From Cladobotryum mycophilum (Eukaryota; Ascomycota; Sordariomycetes; Hypocreales; Hypocreaceae), in assembly GCA_036429605.1 (NCBI GenBank), contig CM071589.1, positions 6,386,001-6,450,000 of the forward strand: a stretch of DNA of 64,000 nt. Direction: 5' to 3'. This document shows positions 10,393-19,439 of the stretch, piece after piece (position 1 is the stretch's first letter; every line of letters begins with the position of its first letter). Position numbers and translations under genes: made by a program. The notes beneath the pieces are model-generated. The model saw only the letters and a program-made list of their open reading frames with translations, did no database searches and had not been told where the DNA came from.

Positions 10393-12341
10393 CTAACTCC
10401 TCTTGTTCTTCTTAAAGGTACCAGTCTGCCTCGGCTGGCTTCCATACGACCTCCTGCCCTGGACCTTGTCCCGACTCATGCTCTGCCCCAGAGAAATATC
10501 AACGCGCGGCGGCGTAGGGAAGCCAAACGACTTGGCAATCTTGGCAAGGTCCAGCTTCTGGACGTCGTATACGGACCGCAGGCTGTGGCTGGCGTAGGCG
10601 TGGAGGTATGACTTGAAGGCCTCCTTGGCGCTCTGCTGGAGGTAGTAGTTCTTGCCGATGAGCTTCTCAAGCTGCGACTGCACGTTGATGATCTTCTTTC
10701 TCGGGAATTCGAACTCGACGACGGGCACGCGGGCGGTCTTGAGGTAAGACAGGAAACCAACTTCGTTGGGCTGGAGGAAGAGCAAACTCTTGCCCTTTCC
10801 GTCAGCACCTCGGGCAGTTCGTCCTACACGGTGAATGTAGTCGCGGGTGTTGTCAGGGGGTCGAATTGAACGATGAAATCGACAGCGGGGATCTACATAT
10901 TTTGTCAGTTCAACCCACTTCACACTTTCTTTCAAGATAATTGTGAGACTCACATCTAAACCACGGGCCGCAACATCTGTGCAGATAAGAATGCCATGCT
11001 CTGCGTTGCTAAACTCGAAAAAGGTATTCGTTCGCTTCTGCTGCTTCTGCTTGCCGTGAAGGTCCAGGACCGGGCAGTCGATGTAGTTGAGAAGCTCGGC
11101 GTAATACTTGACGGAGTTGCAACTGCTGAAGAAAACAATAACCTTCTTCTTCTTTGCCTGCATTTTCCTCAAGAAGGAGAAGAGGAGCAGGAAACGCTCA
11201 TCACCCTCGCACAGGACATAACCCTGCTCGAGACCCTCGACTGTGCTGTGCTGCTTCTCCTGGTCGACGTTGATGTAGATGGGTCCAGGGCGCAAGGAGA
11301 TTCTGGCAAGATCCTCTGTACAATGTTGTTAGCTTTTCTTGCGCTGTCTACCTACGGGTGTTCCTGATAGCACTTACCAACTTTAGTCGTCTGTGTAGCC
11401 GAGAAAAGCATGGTTTGTCGGTCGTCGTTTGAAAGAACCTTGACAATCTGTCTCATTTCATCCTCGAAACCGACTTCCAATATCCGGTCGGCTTCGTCAA
11501 TGACCAGCGACTTGACATTCTTGTAAACAAACTGCGTGTTGAGGAGGTGATCGAGCAATCGCCCGGGAGTAGCAATCAGGAGGTTGACGCCCTTGGCCAG
11601 CTTCTCCGCCTCGGCCCTGCGGTTTGCGCCACCGATGACAATACCGTACGTTTGTGAGTGGTACTTCATCAACTCTCTAGCGACACCAAAGATCTGCAGC
11701 GCCAGCTCTCGAGTGGGAGAGACGACAATAACACCTGTACCGTTTCGGGGCTTGAAGCGCAAAGAGCAGAGAATCTCGACGGCGGGGATCAAGAATGCTA
11801 GTGTTTTACCGGAACCAGTCTTGGCCGCACCGAGAACGTCCTTGCCAGCGAGCAGAGGAGGAATGGCCTGTTGATGCAAAAGTCAGTAATGTTGTTTGCC
11901 ATTGGATGCATCTGGGTGGGTACAAACACTGCGCTGAATGTTGGTCATGCTGGTGAAGCCCATCTCGTTGATTGCCCTCATAGTCTTCTCAGAAAGCTTG
12001 AGGTCTTCAAACGATTGAGAGTCGGTTGGTAGTAATTGTACAGAGTCAACTGGAAGCTCGCCGCTGATCTTGGCTTTTGAGTCTGCTGCGTCCTCCAGAT
12101 CGGATCCTCCTTCGGATTGCGCATCTTCATTTCTGTCTTCCATTTTCTCATCCTCTACCTCGGGCTCATTGTCCTCACTGACATCCTCATCCTCTTCATC
12201 GTCTTCCTCTTCCTCTTCAGACTCTTCCTTGGGCGGCGGGGGATTCTTGATCTTCTTGGACTTTTTGGTCTCTTTGACAACTTCGACAACGGGCTCAGCG
12301 TTCCTCCGCTTGCGCTTCTTGCTCAAGGTAGCGGCATCCAT
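10393..12341 (-). CDS. HAS1: ATP-dependent DEAD-box RNA helicase HAS1 (apparent 1-nt frameshift)
   Basis: Four exons: 12341-11928, 11867-11378, 11315-10954 and 10892-10393, with GT-AG introns of 60-62 bp. After an acidic, Lys-rich N-terminus come the Q-motif region, motif I (AAKTGSGKT), motif II (DEAD), motif III (SAT), and, in the last exon, motif VI (HRVGRTARG). The C-terminus ends in basic residues. The sequence tracks the Has1/DDX18 family, a nucleolar helicase for 18S rRNA processing and 60S assembly. In exon 4 the frame that joins correctly to exon 3 (IPAVDFIVQF) differs by one base from the frame of the downstream conserved part (PPDNTRDYIHRVG). The break falls on the five-G run at 10856-10860. 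Because HAS1 is essential in yeast, a sequence error is more likely than a dead gene. Confidence 0.93.
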
Positions 12342-12875
12342 TGTGACGATTTGTAAGTTGTGAAGTAGGCTCGTGGTCGTAAAAAATTGAAATCTGTCGG
12401 CGAAGCTGTTGCATGCAGAAATTATTTCTTAGCAATCTTGCATCGATAAGAAAAAGTTTCCCGCGCCACGGCTTGAGAGTTCCCCACTTGGTGGGATAGC
12501 GCCACACGGAGCGTGCGTTTTTCTGCTCACCAGCCACAACAGGTTCACCTTGGTCTTCACCTTTACGCTTCACCTATTACTAAAACTCACCGAGGCTTTC
12601 AGATCTCAGCAATCAATCTCACAAGATATTTATTTATATGCTTGCATGTGGATTTATATCTACAGTTGGACAGATAAGTTTCATTTTAAGATAGGCTTGC
12701 TGCAGCATATCTGCGCATTTCAGAAAACAAAGAGATGCACTCAGGGCTATGTTCATCAACCTCGAAAAGAATGCCATGTTACACATATCGTAAAATATCC
12801 ATCAACCAAAACATTACCAATTAACATAAAATCCATAGCATCGCTCTATGCCTCCAGAGACAATCATCATTCCGC
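12342..12875. other. intergenic, upstream of HAS1
   Basis: A 534-bp gap between two leftward genes, holding the HAS1 promoter and leader and the nitronate monooxygenase 3' region. A frame at 12550-12927 has no coding features. Confidence 0.5.
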
Positions 12876-13928
12876 TCAAAGCTTGCTCTTCTCTGTCAAA
12901 TACGTACCGCCCAACTTGAGCATCTGAACCGCCTCCTTCACCATCTCGTCCACAATCTCCCCCGCAGGCTGAATCTTCCTAATGGCACCCGCAACCTGTC
13001 CCATCAGGTGCGGGAAATCCACATCCCGTCCCTCGTCGAGATCATGATCCATGGGGACGATGCCCTTGTCGCACAGCGCCTTGACGTCCTGCGGCCGGTC
13101 ATGCCACGACTTGATGTACTCATTCGTCTTCATCCGCAGGGGTCGTCCCGTAATCACGAGCGTTCGCTCCGTGCCCTCGAAGCCGCAGGACACAATCGCC
13201 TCCTTTTGCTCTTGGCTGCATCCCGCCTCGACGGAGGCGACGAACCGTGTGCCGACCCAGACGCCGACCGCGCCTTGCATGAGAGAGCTCGCCAGTCCCC
13301 GGCCGTTGGAGATTCCTCCAGCAGCTACTACGAGCGCCGTTGAGCCCTTCAGCATGGGCGGCTTGTACTGCCTCGCCACATCAACGACGGCAGGGATGAG
13401 AACCGAGTTGGCCACGTCGCCCGTATGCCCACCTCCCTCACCACCCTGTGGACAAACGATATCCACGCCAAGATCCAGCGCCTTGACCGCATGCTTGGGA
13501 TGCCCGACCATGTTCATCACCAAGATGCCGTTCTTGTGCAGCTTCTCAATCACATACTTTGGCGGCACGCCCACCGCGCAGACAAACAACCTCGCGCCGC
13601 TCTCAATCGTAATGTCAATCAGCTCATCCAGCTTCCCGCCCGTGTAATCATGGTTCGTCTTGCGCGCATTGCCGCCGACTTGGGGCAACGCAAGGTCAAT
13701 GCCAAAGGGGAGGTCGGGACGAGCGAGGTTCTGCTTCATCTCGGCGATGATGTCCCTGAGCTGGTTGGGCGTGTACTGGAACCCGCCGATGACGCCTAGA
13801 CCGCCGGCGTTGGAAACTGCCGCCGCAAGGGGACCGCCTGATACGCGGGCCATGCCAGCTAACAGAATTGGATGTTGGATTCCCAAGAGGGATGTGAGTG
13901 GTGTTGTGATCGGACCGGTGGGCGCCAT
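12876..13928 (-). CDS. peroxisomal nitronate monooxygenase (2-nitropropane dioxygenase family), 350 aa
   Basis: A single-exon ORF of 350 residues, the normal length for the family. It has the FMN-binding TIM-barrel signatures of nitronate monooxygenase: an N-terminal PILLAGMARVSGGPLAAAVS stretch, GGLGVIGG, the CPQGGEGGGHTG loop near residue 165, and AAGGISNGRGLAS followed by GVWVGTRFVAS. These enzymes oxidise alkyl nitronates such as propionate-3-nitronate to aldehydes or keto acids with FMN. The last three residues are SKL, a canonical type 1 peroxisomal signal, so the enzyme is predicted to work in the peroxisome. It lies downstream of nothing obviously related. Confidence 0.92.
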   Translation of the reverse strand: MAPTGPITTPLTSLLGIQHPILLAGMARVSGGPLAAAVSNAGGLGVIGGFQYTPNQLRDIIAEMKQNLARPDLPFGIDLALPQVGGNARKTNHDYTGGKLDELIDITIESGARLFVCAVGVPPKYVIEKLHKNGILVMNMVGHPKHAVKALDLGVDIVCPQGGEGGGHTGDVANSVLIPAVVDVARQYKPPMLKGSTALVVAAGGISNGRGLASSLMQGAVGVWVGTRFVASVEAGCSQEQKEAIVSCGFEGTERTLVITGRPLRMKTNEYIKSWHDRPQDVKALCDKGIVPMDHDLDEGRDVDFPHLMGQVAGAIRKIQPAGEIVDEMVKEAVQMLKLGGTYLTEKSKL

Positions 13929-14801
13929 GATGAACGGTGAGTATAGATATATATATAAGTCAAGTAAGGTGATTTGAGGCTGTAAATTGTGATTTATTCT
14001 TGATCCAAAGATTCAATCAAGACAAGCCAATATTATATGATAAAAATACGATAAATAAATGGAGAGGGAAGAGAAAGCTGATCGTGGGATCTGGTTGCTT
14101 GTCTTATAAGCAAGGCGTGTGCCGTGCGTGCTGTCTTTGAAGTGGTTGGGTGGCCAGGGTAATGATGCATAATTAACCAACTTTCCAGGATCTACTAGGA
14201 CTACCTTAGTACTTTGCGGGGAAACGGGAATCATACCGAGGCAATATCCGTCTTGGCTCCCCCTTGTAAGCCAACCTTTGAAATCATTACCCTAAAGGTA
14301 GATGAAATGTAGATTTCATTGTGACAACGATTGGTGTTGTCATAATGAAGTTTGTCGGTCAAAATCTCACACCGAATCATAAAAGATGTCTAAGACAATC
14401 ATGTATCCTTGACATGTTTTTTTGACGCAAGGGTGTTTGGATAAATAAAACTTGTGATGCATCCATGGATATCCTCCTCCGCGGACATATTGCAAAGTTA
14501 CCACATCATAACGACTGACTTGGTATTCAGCACAGCAATTCATTTCATCATTAATACCATCTTCAAAGAGACGGTATGACCTCGTTTCCCAGCCTCCAAG
14601 TAATAAAAAAACCATTGACAGTTCGCCAGTTTCGCCAATCCCATGCTCCAACCCATGCAAATCAATCATGAACAGCTACTAATGAGCCACCAAAAACTTC
14701 ACATCTAATGTGTGATACTGATAATACAGTGAAAATTCAAATCTAGCCCAAGCAAAATCCATGATGAGCAGCCAGTCTTGATCGTATCATATGAATACAA
14801 T
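13929..14801. other. intergenic
   Basis: An 873-bp gap with the nitronate monooxygenase promoter on its left side. The sequence is moderately AT-rich and I see no gene, RNA or repeat of note. Confidence 0.5.
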
Positions 14802-16106
14802 TCACCCAAAATGTGGTAGTCGTGCTGGAATAAACGCCATTCTGTCAAGTGATCTCGTGTCGGCCTCGAGCTTCCTCAAACCCTGTCCGGATAGCCCGGA
14901 GGCCTTGGGAGTTTGGTCACCGTCATCACTCTCGTCCTCCACATGGATCTCATGTGCTTCATCGAGGTTGTATACTTCGTCGTTTGCAATTTCTGGAGGC
15001 TTTGGCTCTGGCACCGACTGCACGGGGCTTTGGTCTGGTGGATGGCCGTCTGCTTCCAATTGCTTCGCATCGTCCTTCTTTCTTGCCAATTCTTCATCTT
15101 CCTCAAACTCGGACTGTCCTCCCATTTCCAAATCATGGAGCGATGGGATCATTTCGGCATCTGTGGAAAATCCTACCGACGATGATCTCCGCCGTCCTAA
15201 GCGGGGAGAATCTCTTGAGGCGATGGATCCTAATGTTGTTCTCGAAACGGTTCTGGAGCCAGAAAACCCGACCGGTCGTTTGCCTTTGCTACTCCGTGTC
15301 CTCCCACTCTTGCCGCTACTTCGATCATCTTTCCTAACCATGTCGTAGGTAACTTCGTCGTCGAGTGGAATGGCATCCTCGTCTCCCTCACCGTCACTCG
15401 GAAATAGATCACCTCTTGATCGATACGAGTCCGATGTGCCGCCTGAACCCGTCGTGCCACTACGCTTTCGAGAGCGGGACATACGCAAATGATCATCATA
15501 ATCCGAGTCATCGTCTCCGTCTAATAATGGCTGCGTCTCCATATCGTCATGTCTTCGTGCTCCCGGGTGATCTTGCAAGTCTGCCGCACTAGGTTTGTAC
15601 CGCAATGGACCGCCCATCCTCCAAGGCAGCTTGCTCAAAAAGCCAATCGGTTGGGTACTGGGGATAATGGTGGGGTCGTTCTCACTGGCCTTGCGTCTGG
15701 CTCCTCTGGTGCCATAGCTCATGCCTCTCTTCCTCCGAGGCTGTTCGACGACTTCATGCTTCCTCTGGCTCCCAGATCCCGCCAGAAGCCGGTCCCAATC
15801 CTCGCCTCCCCAGTTGCCTAGTAGGCCGCCGCTCTCCTCCTCTCGATCCCAGTCATCGTAAAAGTTGAAGCTGTATTCCGCTCTTTCACGTGCGCGCTCT
15901 CGCTGCCGTCGTAAGCGCTCCTCGGGATCGCCGAGACACACAGTTGTGCATTGCTCAATTGTATCTCGGACGGAGCCTACGCAAGGGTTGATGTAATGAT
16001 GCTGGAAATTCCAAATGCCGGCAGCTGCATTTTCAGTCACTGTTTCGGCATCGTGTGTAATCTGATTCCAGCGCTGACGCAGGCGGGGATCCTCGAGGAA
16101 AGCCAT
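14802..16106 (-). CDS. conserved, mostly disordered fungal protein, 434 aa
   Basis: A single-exon ORF. The first about 90 residues are ordered-looking, with aromatic and Cys residues (FLEDPRLRQRWNQITHDAE, then HYINPCVGSVRDTIEQC) and a basic Arg/Glu helix (RLRRQRERARERAEYSFNFY). The remainder is low in complexity: Arg/Ser clusters, a Gly-rich region and acidic patches (DDDSDYDD, FEEDEEL), typical of intrinsic disorder and phosphorylation. The conserved head followed by a long disordered tail is common for filamentous-fungus proteins of unknown function. I do not recognise a named family. The ATG at 16106 is the first in the frame. Confidence 0.75.
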   Translation of the reverse strand: MAFLEDPRLRQRWNQITHDAETVTENAAAGIWNFQHHYINPCVGSVRDTIEQCTTVCLGDPEERLRRQRERARERAEYSFNFYDDWDREEESGGLLGNWGGEDWDRLLAGSGSQRKHEVVEQPRRKRGMSYGTRGARRKASENDPTIIPSTQPIGFLSKLPWRMGGPLRYKPSAADLQDHPGARRHDDMETQPLLDGDDDSDYDDHLRMSRSRKRSGTTGSGGTSDSYRSRGDLFPSDGEGDEDAIPLDDEVTYDMVRKDDRSSGKSGRTRSSKGKRPVGFSGSRTVSRTTLGSIASRDSPRLGRRRSSSVGFSTDAEMIPSLHDLEMGGQSEFEEDEELARKKDDAKQLEADGHPPDQSPVQSVPEPKPPEIANDEVYNLDEAHEIHVEDESDDGDQTPKASGLSGQGLRKLEADTRSLDRMAFIPARLPHFG

Positions 16107-17220
16107 ACTGCTGGTATATCCAGATGCAGAGATGTCGGGGGCGAAGTTGGGGCTGGTGACGTTGGAGACATGAAACCAAGCGAATGAGGGTGGAGGTGAA
16201 GCGACATGTGTGGGAACGAAGAGAGTGCTCAGTCGGCCATAATCGCGAAAGGGATAAAAATGTTGACCATGCGTAGCGGTGTGTTTTGAGAGCAGTCGTC
16301 GTCGTCTTCGTTGGAGCGTTCAATCGATTTGAGGAGCGGATGCAGATGGTGTTGTTTTGGAGAGACGACAGGACTCAACTGGTCAAAGTGGTCCGGGTGG
16401 GATTCAAGACTAATAGGCGGGCACTGATAGCGGACGCCGCCCTGGAGTTGGTTGAGTTTGGGTGCAGCCTCGCCGAGGAACAGAGGAGCAGCGCTGTAAG
16501 ACTGGCGGGTGGCACGTGCAGACGCTGCCCTTTGGCCAAGGAACAGCAGTGGAGGCTTATTGTTTTGGTCCTTTGATTTTATGAAGTAATACATTCATAG
16601 TATAGCACAGTATAATAGTACAGTATAGTAAGGGGTTGGGGGGATTCCGGCTGTTTTCGGAATAGCCATGGATCATGGATATGCAAGCAATCACTCCTAC
16701 ATGCACATGATATTCGCTTGGACGTTTTCATAAATCTATAACTTTCAAGAAGTTCATCCCCTCCAGAGAACCTGCAAGGAAAAAAAGTGCTACCCCATAG
16801 CCGCTCTTCGATTTGCTACAAGAGGGGAAAAAGCAACCATACAGTGATGCCCACGCGGCCGTGCATGGGCTGCAATTCTTGTGTATTCCGTACATGTGTC
16901 GTACAGGCTGTGGCGTTCTTCAAGAACTGGGGCCCGATAATACCAAGGGTTGTATTTGTTACGGGGCTGCAGAGAGAGGTGAGGGGGAATTCCTGGAGAT
17001 GTATGATGTATGATGTATGATGCATTCCTTGTATAATGCCTCGGATTTATTCCATCTTCCTTGTTTGCGCAAGGGGGGGGGCTGACTTGCATCTCAACAA
17101 GTTGAAGAAGCTAATAGAAGGCATATGCCATTGGGCTGAGTTTGGGGATCAAGGGTTGATCCTGTCCCACTATAACGCAACACGGGTATTAAATGACTGG
17201 CGGCTTGTGGGTTCGCCTTG
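16107..17220. other. intergenic
   Basis: About 1.1 kb. The left part is the promoter of the disordered-protein gene. Short degenerate repeats occur near 16595-16635 (TATAGTA-type) and 17000-17030 (four GTATGAT-like units). No gene is seen. Confidence 0.5.
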
Positions 17221-17692
17221 TCAAGCCCTGGGAATCCTCAAGTTTGCCTGAACTCTGGCAAGCAATTGCTCTTTGGAATCACTTTCCTGGGGGAAAAGGT
17301 TTCTCTGTAAACACACCGTCAGTAATCATCATACTGGCTAAGGAGACTTGATGAGGAGGAAGAAGTGATTGGTCACAATGGAGAAAAGCTTACTGCCGAC
17401 AGCCATCGACGCATCTCCTCTCTTGTCCAGGTATCAGGACTCCCTGTGGGATCAGGCTCCGCAGGAAACATGTCGCCGCCCCAGATGGACCAGACCGCAG
17501 CAGCCACCACGGCACCGCCAAAGGCTTTTTTCAGTCAGCTTATTAGCCGATAGACCTGGGGGATAAAGCTTTGGCTCATACCGATGACCATGTTCTATTG
17601 CGATGAAAATTAGCTTTGGGCGATCATTCTTATCGAGAAGTGCTCTCTGGGCATACCTTGGACTTCATTGCGTTATCTAGCTGAGTAGGCAT
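17221..17692 (-). CDS. 87-aa single-pass membrane protein on four exons, one of 13 nt
   Basis: Assembled by hand from four exons: 17692-17657, 17594-17582, 17524-17394 and 17304-17221, with GT-AG introns of 62, 57 and 89 bp. The introns carry GCTAAT, CTGAC and CTGAC branch-like sites. The joined frame is open and gives 87 residues. Residues 1-12 are polar (MPTQLDNAMKSK); a transmembrane helix follows at about 13-32 (NMVIGAFGGAVVAAAVWSIW), then a Pro/Asp-rich turn and a helical C-terminal part with TWTREEMRRWLSARNLFPQ, resembling the helix-extension-helix fold of LEM/SAP-like domains. Similar short fungal proteins exist, probably mitochondrial or ER. Exon 2 (13 nt) is too short to detect alone; the model rests on frame continuity and splice signals. 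Confidence 0.75.
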
Positions 17693-18098
17693 TGTGCTGG
17701 AGGTTGAGGCTGAAATATTGATGGAAGAGAAGAAACAAAAAAGTCAAGACTGAAGATGAGGGTCGCAATAAAAACAATCGAGGATTCTTTTATTTATTTA
17801 CTTGACTATGGAATCTAATTGGGGACTGAAATCTGTTCTCATTCATAGCTTCATACCTCTTCGATGAGCGCCACCTCATGGCACACGTCGAAGCTGACGT
17901 GGAGACGCCACAACACTAGCCACATTGATACTGTGGCTGGAGACACACACCACAAGCTGCACAGGACCGTGCGTCCCGCCCCGCGAAGCGGAGCGCACAA
18001 AAAATAATTTGTTGCAAAAACCACCAAAACCAAACCGTTATTCGTCTTTCGTACTCCTGTCAAAGCCCGTCCACAGAGTCGAATCAAATACCGCCAAA
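17693..18098. promoter_or_regulatory. shared divergent promoter of the 87-aa gene and RPL38
   Basis: 406 bp separate the two start codons. Close to RPL38 there is a GC-rich block (CGTGCGTCCCGCCCCGCGAA) followed by an A-rich leader with AAAATG context, as in fungal ribosomal protein genes. Confidence 0.5.
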
Positions 18099-18554
18099 AT
18101 GCCCAAGGAGGTCGCTGATATCAAGAAGGTATGGGATTAATGCTGAAAGAGTCCCTTATTAAAATTGCTGTAAAGCTAATAATTTTCTTTTCCAGTTCAT
18201 CGAGATCTGCCGTCGGAAGGACGCTTCCTGTATGTCTTGAGAGAAGAACAGCCCGTCAAAAGGCAGCCTGCATATATATGCGAACGAGATGGAGAGCAAA
18301 TATCTGACCCAAACATCACAGCCGCGCGGATCAAGAAGAACAAGAAGGCCGGCAACATCAAGTTCAAGGTCCGATGCCAGAAGAACCTCTACACTCTGGT
18401 TCTCAAGGACACCGACAAGGCCGAGAAGCTGAAGCAGAGTCTCCCCCCAGTATGCGCGCCGAATTCCTCCCAAGCTCATGACGAATGCGGATCCTGAATA
18501 CTGACAATAACATCTCCAGACCTGCAGATCGCAGAGGTCCCCAAGAAGAACTAG
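18099..18554 (+). CDS. RPL38: 60S ribosomal protein L38 (apparent 1-nt deletion at an exon end)
   Basis: Exons 18099-18128, 18196-18229, 18322-18449 and 18520-18554. Early interruption of a short coding region by several introns is typical of fungal ribosomal protein genes. The protein starts MPKEVADIKK, continues FIEICRRKDAS and SARIKKNKKAGNIKFKVRCQ, and matches eL38 throughout. With canonical GT-AG splicing of the last intron the frame is off by one: exon 3 ends in a six-C run (18443-18448) and one extra C would give the expected SLPP followed by an Asn-Leu-Gln-Ile continuation. An alternative acceptor at CTGCAG gives a shorter in-frame end. The protein is a component of the large ribosomal subunit. 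Confidence 0.93.
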
Positions 18555-18806
18555 GCATGACAAGGCGGTAAAAATGGGGAGTGGCTTTCGGCGTGGGAAG
18601 GGTTTACATGCACGAATGGGCGTCTCGGGATACCTTGCATTTCATGTGCTCAGAACGCGCGCTCGTATAGAGCTCAAAAGAACGATTTGAGACACGAACC
18701 AAACAAAAAACTGAAACTCATGAGACCCGATGCCCTCTTGTCAATTGTGCTGCTGCTCTGGAAAGAGGGAAACGGACAAAAAGTGATTTGCTTGTGAAGG
18801 CTGGCT

Positions 18807-19439
18807 CTAGACCACATGCTTGAAGCGACGATGGTCCTTCTTGTCCGACATGCTCAACAGATCCTCCAGTCTTTCCGCCGGGACGTCGTTGCTCCAGAAG
18901 ACGACCAAGTCCTCGTCGTCGCCCGATGTTTCGATCCTCCATCCCGCCCAGATGCTCTGCTCCAGCCCACACTCGCGCAACTCATCCTCCAGGTCTTGAT
19001 ATTTGCTTTGTAAGAGTTTCCTCTGGTCCGCCTTTACCGTGATGCGACAGATGTCGAAGCCGTCATTGCTGTCCTTGTGCACGAATGCCGTGCGCATCTG
19101 GGGTCTCTTTCCTGCGGACTCCATGTGAAAGAGCAGCACGGAGCTGCACCCCGGTACGATGAACTGACTCAGCCTGGCATTGGCCCTCTGATTGTCGCCA
19201 GTCTGTATCCATTCGTGGTGCCCTTGGGGAGAATCCCACGGCGCGGTGATGAGTAGTGTCGTTGGATTGGTGTCCTCGGTGTACATGCTGCTGAGGTTAT
19301 CACCAGCGTCCAGGTTGTGCGGTTGATTCTGGCGGGTCCATGCGTCTTGAATTTCTTGAACCTCCATGAGTGCTTCAAGGAATTCGAGGGCATCGTAGCC
19401 GCTTCGAAGCTTCATAGTAGCAAACTCTGTGACGGGCAT
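18807..19439 (-). CDS. dimeric alpha-beta barrel-like (ABM-type) fungal protein, 210 aa
   Basis: A single-exon ORF of 210 residues beginning MPVTEFATMKLR. The opening beta strand, followed by a helix (YDALEFLEALMEVQEIQDAW) and, later, a strand with TLLITAPWDSPQGHHEW, fits the antibiotic-biosynthesis-monooxygenase type of dimeric alpha-beta barrel, duplicated within one chain as in many fungal paralogues. The catalytic residues of true ABM monooxygenases cannot be assigned. The assignment is by fold impression only. It is convergent with RPL38, about 250 bp apart. Confidence 0.65.
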   Translation of the reverse strand: MPVTEFATMKLRSGYDALEFLEALMEVQEIQDAWTRQNQPHNLDAGDNLSSMYTEDTNPTTLLITAPWDSPQGHHEWIQTGDNQRANARLSQFIVPGCSSVLLFHMESAGKRPQMRTAFVHKDSNDGFDICRITVKADQRKLLQSKYQDLEDELRECGLEQSIWAGWRIETSGDDEDLVVFWSNDVPAERLEDLLSMSDKKDHRRFKHVV

